Source of the DNA: Candidatus Fischerbacteria bacterium RBG_13_37_8
GTDB lineage: Bacteria > Acidobacteriota > HRBIN11 > MFGW01
Assembly: GCA_001780385.1 (NCBI GenBank)
Contig: MFGW01000071.1
Coordinates: forward strand, 1-6,860
Length of the DNA stretch: 6,860 nucleotides
Reading direction: 5' to 3'
Below the pieces are notes generated by a model. That model was not told the DNA's origin. It ran no database searches and saw only the letters and a list, made by a program, of their open reading frames with translations. The translations under genes were made by a program, and so were the position numbers. Below, in pieces: positions 1-4,583 of this stretch; the stretch's first letter is position 1, and each line of letters begins with the position of its first letter.

Positions 1-72
1 CATTATTTAATTAATTTCGGCTAACCCGCATTAAATAATGATTTTGATAAAATTAATACGGAATGTGGGTTA
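1..72. repeat. Two overlapping inverted repeats at the left edge
   Basis: Positions 1-10 and 31-40 are a perfect 10-bp inverted repeat (CATTATTTAA / TTAAATAATG). Positions 22-32 and 62-72 form a second 11-bp stem (TAACCCGCATT / AATGTGGGTTA) with a single G:T wobble and a 29-nt AT-rich loop. The right arm of the first overlaps the loop and arm of the second, so the two folds exclude each other. They lie just beyond the broken 3' end of the tyrosine recombinase fragment, so they may be an end of the mobile element that carried it; that is inference. Confidence 0.5.
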
Positions 73-96
73 TATTTCATCAAATAATGTTGCTGC

Positions 97-306
97 TTAA
101 GGTAATAAAAATACGTCACCGAATTTATGAACCAGACCACTTAGGTGAAGTAGATATGCTTGCACTTTCTCTTTTCCTATCTTATCCGGTGATTCTTTAA
201 AGAATTCTGCCAGCCCTTCTATTGCCTTAACGTAGACATACTGTGTGCTCTTAGAAAATCTTCGCAGTTTCATCGCATTAATTAATTTTTGACGTAAAAT
301 AGTCAT
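97..306 (-). pseudogene. Truncated tyrosine recombinase (N-terminal SAM-like core-binding domain only)
   Basis: The 69-residue product begins MTILRQKLINAMKLRRFSKS and continues with a TQYVYVKAIEGLAEFF helix and an SPDKI..E.VQAYLLHL segment. This is the pattern of the N-terminal SAM-like DNA-binding domain of phage-type integrases, closest in style to the accessory recombinases that accompany IS91-like elements. Homologous recombinases run to roughly 280-400 residues. Here the similarity stops after about residue 55 and the last 14 residues look unrelated, so the whole catalytic domain with its R-H-R-Y residues is missing. The ATG at 306 (minus strand) has a good Shine-Dalgarno AGGAGG at 312-317, so the 5' end is intact and the break is at the 3' end, near position 140. 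The fragment could still be translated and bind DNA, but it cannot recombine. Family-level assignment is fairly sure; the IS91 link is a guess. Confidence 0.65.
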
Positions 307-394
307 CAGTACCTCCTGTTGTTAATATTGTGAATACCCGTGGCTGAACCGCAGGTATTCCGTTAATCCATTAATAAATTACCGATGACTATTT
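297..394. repeat. 11-bp perfect inverted repeat around the recombinase start
   Basis: Positions 297-307 (AAATAGTCATC) and 384-394 (GATGACTATTT) are exact reverse complements. The left arm contains the start codon and first codons of the minus-strand recombinase fragment. The 76-bp spacer holds its Shine-Dalgarno site (312-317) and a smaller hairpin with 7-bp arms (332-338 / 354-360). In the transcript of the fragment the two arms would pair and hide the start codon, so a translational control role is possible. A duplicated end of a mobile element is an alternative. Confidence 0.4.
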
Positions 395-404
395 CTAATA
401 GCAA

Positions 405-435
405 TAATGAGACAAGCTATCTCATTAGCATTTTT
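405..435 (+). terminator. Candidate rho-independent terminator
   Basis: An 8-bp perfect stem (405-412 TAATGAGA / 420-427 TCTCATTA) with a 7-nt loop is followed by GCA and then TTTTT at 431-435. The stem is AT-rich and the U-run starts three bases after the stem, so strength is uncertain. It precedes the next plus-strand ribosome binding site and could insulate it from upstream transcription. Confidence 0.4.
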
Positions 436-473
436 CTAAAAATAGTTTGTTCAAGGTAATAATAATTTTTTAT

Positions 474-551
474 AGGAAGGCCGTATGCTTAAGAAACTAC
501 CGCGAAGCGGTTTAGTTCTATTATCAGAAAGTAAAACGAATAAGAGAATAT
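474..551 (+). pseudogene. 5' stub of a gene cut by the insertion sequence
   Basis: A Shine-Dalgarno-like AGGAAGG at 474-480 stands four bases before ATG at 485. The reading frame gives MLKKLPRSGLVLLSESKTNK and then enters the IS left end, where it stops at TGA within the inverted repeat (564-566). Because the gene on the far side of the IS lacks its own start region, this stub may be the original start of the initiator-like gene at 1583-2125. The two halves are not in frame when the IS is simply removed, and no target duplication is left to guide the join, so the connection is unproven. A compact hairpin (499-503 ACCGC / 507-511 GCGGT, loop GAA) lies within the first codons. Confidence 0.35.
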
Positions 552-572
552 GGGTATGCACTTGACTCCCCT
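550..572 (+). repeat. IS left terminal inverted repeat
   Basis: Reads ATGGGTATGCACTTGACTCC and then CCT. All 23 bases are the exact reverse complement of 1540-1562. The core begins with GGG at 552. Confidence 0.9.
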
Positions 573-598
573 GACGGTAACCTATAAAATAGTCCTTG

Positions 599-1520
599 AT
601 GGAAGACTATCCAAGAACATTGCTTGAATTCGAAGAACGGTTTAGCACTGAAGAAGCATGTATCGAATATCTGTTCAAGCTTCGGTGGCCAGAAGGTTTT
701 CGATGCCCGCGCTGTGAACACCCGGCAGCTTGGAACATGAGGAGAGATCTATACCGCTGTGTTCGTTGCCGTTTCGAAACCTCAATTACAGCCGGTACGA
801 TATTCCAAGACACCAGAAAGCCTCTGCATCTTTGGTTTCGTGCCATATGGCATCTGACTAGTCAGAAATATGGAGCCAATGCGCTGGGCTTGCAACGTGT
901 TCTTGATCTGGGCAGTTATCGTACAGCTTGGATTTGGCTGCACAAGCTCCGGCGCGCTATGGTGCGACCGGGACGAGATCGTCTGTCAGGAACAACCCAA
1001 GTAGACGAGACATATATAGGTGGTGAGAAACCAGGAAAGCGAGGTCGGGGAGCAGCGGGTAAAGCATTGGTAGTTGTTATGGTAGAGGTCAAAGAAGGTA
1101 AGATCGGACGGATTCGACTTAGGCGCGTACGTGATGCGTCTGCCCCCAGCTTGGAAGGTGCAGTTAAAGAAGGTGTTGAGACGGGCAGCACAATCCACAC
1201 TGATGGATGGGGAGGCTATGGGCAATTGTCCGAAATGGATTACATCCACGAAGTTGTCCGAAAAGAAGCTGTAGTCGGCAGAAACCTTTTGCCAAAGGTC
1301 AACCTCGTTGTTTGCCTTGCTCAAGCGGTGGTTGTTAGGAACTTATCAAGGTGGCGTTCAACTTTCTCACCTGGATTACTATCTTGATGAGTTTACATTT
1401 CGGTTTAACCGCAGAACTTCACGCTCGCGCGGCAAGCTTTTCTACCGCGTGATCGAGCAAGCAGCAGCTATTGATCCACTTCCTGGCCGGAAGATCCGCA
1501 AAGGATTTGCAATCCCATGA
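599..1520 (+). pseudogene. IS1595-family transposase, broken by a one-base frameshift
   Basis: The ATG at 599 starts MEDYPRTLLEFEERFSTEEA, the usual opening of ISXO2-like transposases; a TTG at 596 is in frame but less likely. A zinc ribbon follows with C36-x2-C39 and C54-x2-C57. The DDE-type catalytic domain shows D136 in QVDETYIGG and D202 in HTDGWGGY. The frame then goes wrong near 1307-1320: the protein stays similar up to LLPKVNLV and ends unrelated at 1387, while the expected continuation (FALLKRWLLGTYQG...LDYYLDEFTFRFNRR) is read one base ahead from about 1311 to the TGA at 1518-1520. One extra base, for example G1310, explains the break. A programmed +1 shift is possible but no known slippery motif is visible. 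The C-terminal part carries the acidic residue and FNRR motif typical of the family. The stop overlaps the ATG of the next ORF as ATGA. Confidence 0.88.
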
Positions 1521-2125
1521 ACTACAGTGCAATGCGCCAAGGGGAGTCAAGTGCATACCCATTTAAAAAATTTAATAATTTCATGATCATTCCTAATGCA
1601 CTGCTGAAAAAATCTTTTTCACTTAGTGAACAAGCAATAGCTAAAATGAAAATACACAATGCGAAAATAAAAGATAGACGGTTAAAGGGAGATAAATCAG
1701 GCAGAGAAATAAAGATAAAATATGGCCAGCAAAAATTAAATTACTTCAATATCCTTGTATATGGACGTTTAGTTCAATATGCAGGTAGGGATGGGCAATG
1801 CTATCCATCTCAAAATACGCTAGCTAAAGAATTTGGTACTTCAAGATCACGAATAGCGCAGAGCATTGAAAATTTGATTAATTACAGCCTAATAGGAAAA
1901 ATGACCACTACGTCTAACGGTTATCATAACAAATATTATTTCATTTGGCATAAAGCTTTTTATACAAATATGCAGTATTCGACCTGTCAACAGGACAAGG
2001 TTGACCCACCAGTAGGACAAGGATTGTCCCAAATAACCAACAAGCATGACCCACCGGCAGGACATAAAAAGAAGAAGAAAAAAGAAAATTATTTAAATAA
2101 ATATGATGTAATGGAGCAAATATGA
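1517..2125 (+). CDS. HTH replication-initiator-like protein, 5' end replaced by IS sequence
   Basis: Residues counted from the internal ATG at 1583 open with MIIPNALLKKSFSLSEQAIA, a typical start for phage and plasmid replication proteins of the winged-helix (HTH_36-like) type. The HTH lies at about residues 75-105: PSQNTLAKEFGTSRSRIAQS followed by IENLINYSLIGK. After it come a low-complexity linker with repeated DPPVGQ/DPPAGH peptides and a lysine run. No Shine-Dalgarno precedes 1583. The frame is open back to ATG 1517 inside the IS, where the transposase stop and this start overlap as ATGA and an AAAGGA stands at 1500-1505; the present protein may thus be a 202-aa fusion whose first 15 residues or so come from the IS. 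The native N-terminus is unknown; the stub at 485-551 is a candidate. The gene sits directly before a helicase loader, the same order as lambda O then P. The role as origin-binding initiator is inferred from domain, context and the repeats within it; a transcriptional regulator is the alternative. Confidence 0.72.
   Translation: MNYSAMRQGESSAYPFKKFNNFMIIPNALLKKSFSLSEQAIAKMKIHNAKIKDRRLKGDKSGREIKIKYGQQKLNYFNILVYGRLVQYAGRDGQCYPSQNTLAKEFGTSRSRIAQSIENLINYSLIGKMTTTSNGYHNKYYFIWHKAFYTNMQYSTCQQDKVDPPVGQGLSQITNKHDPPAGHKKKKKKENYLNKYDVMEQI
1540..1562 (+). repeat. IS right terminal inverted repeat
   Basis: Exact reverse complement of 550-572. It lies inside the reading frame that continues into the downstream initiator-like gene, where it encodes the residues QGESSAYPF. 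Confidence 0.9.
1980..2064 (+). repeat. Four degenerate iteron-like repeats inside the initiator gene
   Basis: Two 18-bp copies match at 16 of 18 bases: TGACCCACCAGTAGGACA at 2002-2019 and TGACCCACCGGCAGGACA at 2047-2064. A third copy at 1980-1997 (CGACCTGTCAACAGGACA) matches 12 of 18, and a weak fourth at 2025-2042 matches 9 of 18. Their starts are spaced 22, 23 and 22 bp, about two helical turns, so equivalent faces would line up. Within this stretch GGACAA / TTGTCC (2015-2020 / 2024-2029) and CCTGT / ACAGG (1983-1987 / 1990-1994) add small dyads. The position in the linker-coding part of an initiator gene is that of the lambda origin iterons in gene O. A role as initiator binding sites is inference. 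Confidence 0.5.
2065..2104 (+). other. AT-rich, strand-asymmetric stretch, possible DNA-unwinding element
   Basis: Of 40 bases 36 are A or T, and the top strand contains no C. The first 25 are almost all A and G and encode the lysine run of the initiator-like protein; the rest is ATTATTTAAATAAATAT. It begins directly after the last iteron-like copy, as the AT-rich unwinding region does in the lambda origin. Confidence 0.42.
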
Positions 2126-2385
2126 TTAGCCACATTGACATAGATTGTTTTAACTTAAATAGCTTTATGCGCAAAATAAAAACAAAATATGAAGAATTGA
2201 AACTGTTAAGGCAGAATGCCTACAAAAATGCTTCTTTAGATCTAAAAATGCGTTATAAAACTAAAGAGAAATTAATAGAGAATGATAATTCAGATATTGA
2301 TAAAAAATTGAGTCGTGGTGAAGAATGGATTACAAAAAAATTCAAGACATTAAAAAATGGCATCAGGAGAATATTACAAAGATAG
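2122..2385 (+). CDS. Small basic protein of the replication module
   Basis: The ATG at 2122 overlaps the TGA of the initiator-like gene as ATGA, a strong sign of coupled translation. The 87-residue product (MISHIDIDCFNLNSFMRKIK...) is rich in lysine and arginine and looks largely helical, with an alternating charged pattern over residues 18-60 that could form a coiled coil. It has no domain I recognise. Its last 61 bases overlap the start of the helicase loader in another frame. Its place between initiator and loader suggests either the missing C-terminal partner domain of the initiator or an accessory factor of loading. Small helicase-loader partners are known in phages, but there is no sequence match here. 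That it is expressed rests on position and the overlap alone. Confidence 0.55.
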   Translation: MISHIDIDCFNLNSFMRKIKTKYEELKLLRQNAYKNASLDLKMRYKTKEKLIENDNSDIDKKLSRGEEWITKKFKTLKNGIRRILQR

Positions 2386-3131
2386 GAATACCGAATCGAT
2401 TTATTAATTGCGATAAAAGCACTATTGAAAAATATATATGGAATAAAGCATTGCTTGCAATCAACAATAACAATGGATTATACATTTATGGACCTGTAGG
2501 AACAGGCAAGACATACTTAGCTTGCACAATTCTTAAAGAGAAATTGCTGGAATATAAACCTTATCTTATAAATATTGGACTTAATATTAAGAATAATTCT
2601 CAGAACATGCCAGAATTGACAACAATATTGCATGAAGAGATTATTGAAAAAATACAAGTTCCGGATGGGGGATCTATTACTAAAATGAAAGAGGCTGATA
2701 TAGCAGAAGACCTTGGATTAGTTTTTGTTCAGCCATTAATTAATATTGATTTTGTGGGATTTAATACTCTCTTAAGAAAAATAAAAGGCACTTTCACCAT
2801 GAAAGAAAGTACTTATGATGAAAATATTGAAAATGAAAGTAGTATTGTTGCTAACTATAGTGACTGCCTTATTTTATGCATTGACGATCTGGACATAGAA
2901 AAGTTATCTGATTGGAGTAAGAATATTTTGTACGAGATTATTGAAAATCGCTACTGCAATAAATTAATTACAATCATTACAACAAATTATAATCATAAAG
3001 AGCTAGCAAAAAAATATAGCGATAAGATAGTGTCCAGACTATGTGAAATGTGCGAACCAATAAAGTTAGCAGGCACAGATAGGCGATTAAGCAAATATCA
3101 AAAAAAGGCTGCTGCAAAGAAAAACAAATAG
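2325..3131 (+). CDS. DnaC/DnaI-type AAA+ helicase loader ATPase
   Basis: The 268-residue protein has Walker A GPVGTGKT (56-63), Walker B LILCIDDLD (182-190), a sensor-1-like ITTN (218-221), and SRLCEMC (237-243) with R238 at the place of the arginine finger, the pattern of DnaC/DnaI/IstB ATPases. Such proteins load the replicative helicase at origins. No istA-like gene or IS21 ends adjoin it, and the neighbour is an initiator-like HTH gene, so a replication loader fits better than an IstB transposition helper. Walker A and B are about 125 residues apart, against roughly 60 in E. coli DnaC. The surplus lies at about residues 79-138, before INIDFVGFNTLLRKIKGTF, which resembles the segment usually found soon after Walker A. 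A TGA at 2319-2321 fixes the start at ATG 2325; the Shine-Dalgarno is weak (GTGGTGAAG), so coupling to the overlapping upstream gene is likely. Its stop overlaps a GTG. Confidence 0.82.
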   Translation: MDYKKIQDIKKWHQENITKIGIPNRFINCDKSTIEKYIWNKALLAINNNNGLYIYGPVGTGKTYLACTILKEKLLEYKPYLINIGLNIKNNSQNMPELTTILHEEIIEKIQVPDGGSITKMKEADIAEDLGLVFVQPLINIDFVGFNTLLRKIKGTFTMKESTYDENIENESSIVANYSDCLILCIDDLDIEKLSDWSKNILYEIIENRYCNKLITIITTNYNHKELAKKYSDKIVSRLCEMCEPIKLAGTDRRLSKYQKKAAAKKNK

Positions 3132-3235
3132 TGAGATTAAAATATGCCTATAATCTAAAATTACAATCTACATATTTCGAAGACCATCCTAAAGGTAAAT
3201 TAACAATTTTTTATGATTGCAAGAAAAAGCAATAA
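3131..3235 (+). CDS. Possible 34-residue peptide overlapping the loader stop
   Basis: A GTG at 3131 shares its first base with the TAG of the loader gene (TAGTG), and the frame runs 34 codons to TAA at 3233: VRLKYAYNLKLQSTYFEDHP then KGKLTIFYDCKKKQ. Composition is protein-like (alternating hydrophobic and charged residues, basic tail). There is no clear Shine-Dalgarno. It fills the only gap in the otherwise gapless operon, which is the main reason to list it. It may equally be chance. Confidence 0.25.
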   Translation: MRLKYAYNLKLQSTYFEDHPKGKLTIFYDCKKKQ

Positions 3236-3246
3236 TATTAAAAACA

Positions 3247-3256
3247 AAGGAGGTGA
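3247..3256 (+). promoter_or_regulatory. Very strong ribosome binding site
   Basis: AAGGAGGTGA is a near-complete match to the anti-Shine-Dalgarno sequence, with six bases between it and ATG 3263. No other gene of the module has a comparable site, which suggests that the following small protein is made in much larger amounts. Confidence 0.8.
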
Positions 3257-3262
3257 ATACGT

Positions 3263-3445
3263 ATGACAATATCAATTAGCAAAATAAAGCTGCCTAAAGT
3301 TGAAACATGTGAGTATAGTATTGATTTTGATGGTAATATTGTGAATGCGATATATAATCCTGAAGATCAAACACTTACATTATCAAGTGATGATTTAGAA
3401 ATAGTAGCAGCAGATTCTGATGATGATTCCGAAGACGACGAATAA
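3263..3445 (+). CDS. 60-aa protein with acidic tail, function unknown
   Basis: The product starts MTISISKIKLPKVETCEYSI and ends AADSDDDSEDDE. The middle (SIDFDGNIVNAIYNPEDQTLTLSSDDLEIV) alternates hydrophobic and polar residues, suggesting a small beta-rich fold. The last 12 residues are nearly all acidic. Acidic tails occur in single-strand-binding proteins, where they recruit partners, and in DNA mimics such as anti-restriction proteins; neither family is recognised here, and the tail lacks the terminal hydrophobic residues of SSB. The gene follows the helicase loader on the same strand, has the strongest ribosome binding site in the module and is followed 17 bases later by a hairpin terminator. 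It is therefore probably a real, highly translated last gene of the replication operon. Confidence 0.65.
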   Translation: MTISISKIKLPKVETCEYSIDFDGNIVNAIYNPEDQTLTLSSDDLEIVAADSDDDSEDDE

Positions 3446-3462
3446 TTAACAGTTTCAAGCTT

Positions 3463-3506
3463 GGTGCTAAATTCCCGGGCTATGATCGATTTAGCACCTT
3501 TGCTTT
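3463..3506 (+). terminator. Hairpin terminator of the replication module
   Basis: A perfect 10-bp stem (3463-3472 GGTGCTAAAT / 3489-3498 ATTTAGCACC) closes a 16-nt loop containing CCCGGG and is followed by TTTGCTTT. AAGC (3457-3460) and GCTT (3502-3505) outside the stem can extend the pairing. The interrupted T-run and large loop make it less than ideal, but its place 17 bases after a stop codon fits a terminator. Confidence 0.6.
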
Positions 3507-4110
3507 AGATCCTGAACATAATAATTATTTTAATATACCCTAACAAAGAATACCCATTTCAGCAGATACTATTTCAAATTGGAAAAATTTTATTAGCCTG
3601 AATGTAGTCCAAGGAAAGAAGATCATTTTATATCGCCTTGAAATTCTCATAAATACTTACTTTTAATTAAAACGCGATTTTTGCCTATGATAATCATCGT
3701 TTCAAAGCAAATTCTTTCTCTACAGCGCTATAAATGGTTTTACAGGGGAAAATAAAAGCAATCCTTGTAGATTTAATATCATGCCTGTCTTGATTTGTTG
3801 CTTTTCAAAAAGGTAAGCTTTCTTTGCGATTATTTTAACAAAACGATTTAACATTATATCGATGCAATAACTAGAAGATCTTTTCCTCCCCGGGCTGGAC
3901 GATCTTCGCGACTTTCTGATTAATATAGCAATCGTTCATAAATTCTTTGAATCAACGCAGGCTTTTCTCACTTTTTGAAAGATAATATTTTCGAGCGTTC
4001 TGATGCTCAAAAACTGCTTTGCCTGTCAGAACACCTCCTAAAACAATCATAATAAAGATTATTGTCAAATCTTAAGAAACGTAAAAGACTGAATCTTATT
4101 GACACAGTCA
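3507..4110. other. 600-bp AT-rich stretch without a supported gene
   Basis: Only short open frames are visible, for example a 36-codon frame on the minus strand from 3650 to 3540, and none has a convincing ribosome binding site. Two clear hairpins occur: 3874-3880 / 3901-3907 (GAAGATC / GATCTTC) and 3997-4003 / 4026-4032 (GTTCTGA / TCAGAAC). The loop of the first contains CCCGGGCT, the same eight bases found in the loop of the 3463-3498 hairpin. No promoter, tRNA or repeat array is seen. It may be decayed DNA or the 5' part of a long untranslated RNA. Confidence 0.5.
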
Positions 4111-4326
4111 TTGGTGCAGCCAACAAACGCAGAGGTGGAGAATAGGCATCCCCGCCTGTTCGACCATATTCATTTAAAATCCCCTCTCCTATATGCTGCC
4201 ATGATCCCATGCAAAATCTGTAGCGAAGAATTATGCTCATGCCGTTAAGGAGATGATAATCGGGAGAGGATCAGACAGGCGGGGGCGCCTGTAGCTCCTC
4301 ATCTAAACATCAATTGATTGCACCAA
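4111..4326 (+). ncRNA. Candidate structured RNA with nested long-range helices
   Basis: Three perfect helices nest inside each other: 4111-4118 TTGGTGCA with 4319-4326 TGCACCAA; 4150-4159 CCCCGCCTGT with 4275-4284 ACAGGCGGGG; 4183-4189 CCTCTCC with 4263-4269 GGAGAGG. A fourth helix, GAGG (4132-4135) with CCTC (4297-4300), fits between the first two. A local hairpin 4275-4281 / 4286-4292 would compete with the second helix. The stretch has no believable ORF, is richer in GC than its surroundings and ends exactly where a terminator-like hairpin starts. It lacks the group II domain V signature and group I core motifs that I can recognise. The helices could also come from an inverted duplication or a decayed transposon. 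No covariation can be judged from one sequence. Confidence 0.35.
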
Positions 4327-4368
4327 GGCGGCTGCTCCTGATACTCAGATATTCAGCTGCCCTCTTTT
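4327..4368 (+). terminator. Candidate rho-independent terminator
   Basis: GGCGGCTG (4327-4334) pairs with CAGCTGCC (4354-4361) through one G:U wobble. The inside can extend with CTGATA / TATTCAG, and CTCTTTT follows at 4362-4368. It begins at the base after the closing helix of the candidate structured RNA, which would make it the 3' end of that transcript. Confidence 0.45.
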
Positions 4369-4385
4369 GTCAACATCTGAATAGA

Positions 4386-4517
4386 TACCCCACGGCATCG
4401 TCAAAGTCGGCGCAAGTGTAACATTATATTAGCGTTATCAAAAAGAGAAATTCTGTGAAAAATGAGCCCTGCTCTAAATCTGGCGCCGACTTTGACGTAT
4501 CCGTGATAGGTACCCCA
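4386..4517. mobile_element. MITE-like palindromic element
   Basis: A perfect 15-bp inverted repeat CGTCAAAGTCGGCGC (4399-4413) / GCGCCGACTTTGACG (4483-4497) extends outward over three unmatched bases to CACGG (4391-4395) / CCGTG (4501-4505), giving 20 matches in 23. The arms enclose 69 bp of AT-rich DNA with no ORF. The 7-bp direct repeat TACCCCA occurs just outside on both sides (4386-4392 and 4511-4517; the left copy overlaps the arm by two bases) and could be a target duplication, although the ends next to it are not fully symmetric. Size, long terminal inverted repeats and absence of a gene fit a miniature inverted-repeat element moved by some DDE transposase; the arms look like IS ends but I cannot name the family. 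It lies directly upstream of the promoter at 4525. Confidence 0.5.
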
Positions 4518-4524
4518 TGAATCC

Positions 4525-4553
4525 TTGATTCCTTCTGCGTGCTACTTTATAAT
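4525..4553 (+). promoter_or_regulatory. Sigma70-type promoter
   Basis: TTGATT (4525-4530) and a perfect TATAAT (4548-4553) are separated by exactly 17 bp. Transcription would start near 4560, about 24 bases before the ATG at 4584 and just ahead of an AGGAGGA ribosome binding site (4570-4576). Confidence 0.7.
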
Positions 4554-4583
4554 AATGAATTGATTTAACAGGAGGAAAATTTT

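Larger units (their letters stand above)
550..1562 (+). mobile_element. IS1595-family (ISXO2-like) insertion sequence, inactive
   Basis: The element is about 1.01 kb, bounded by perfect 23-bp inverted repeats at 550-572 and 1540-1562, and contains one transposase gene with a zinc-ribbon and an ISXO2-like DDE domain. Size, single gene and domain order match IS1595-family elements of the roughly 1-kb class. If the ends begin with GGG, the usual style, the boundaries are 552 and 1560. IS1595-type elements normally leave an 8-bp target duplication. The flanks GAGAATAT (left) and ATTTAAAA (right) do not match at either boundary choice, so one flank was probably rearranged after insertion. The transposase frame is broken, so the copy could move only with help in trans. 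Its GC content is visibly higher than that of the DNA on either side. Confidence 0.88.

Noticed and set aside
22..72. Possible integron attC site, because AACCC...GGGTT arms and a recombinase fragment are close together
   Set aside because: The GTTRRRY / RYYYAAC core boxes are not met, and the recombinase fragment resembles general phage-type integrases rather than an integron integrase.
386..460. 24-codon plus-strand frame starting MTISNSN, similar in its first residues to the 60-aa protein at 3263
   Set aside because: No ribosome binding site, AT-rich low-complexity product, and it covers the terminator-like hairpin; the similarity is only a few residues.
2325..3131. IstB transposition helper of an IS21-type element
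   Set aside because: No IstA-like gene and no IS21-type ends flank it; the adjacent initiator-like gene and embedded repeats favour a replication loader.
4007..4240. 77-codon open frame on the minus strand in the gene-free region
   Set aside because: No ribosome binding site, no recognisable domain and an odd composition; it runs through the nested inverted repeats of the candidate structured RNA, which explain the sequence better.
3446..4583. Group I or group II intron, or a CRISPR array, in the gene-free region
   Set aside because: No domain V-like hairpin, no intron core motifs, no intron-encoded protein and no regularly spaced repeats were found.
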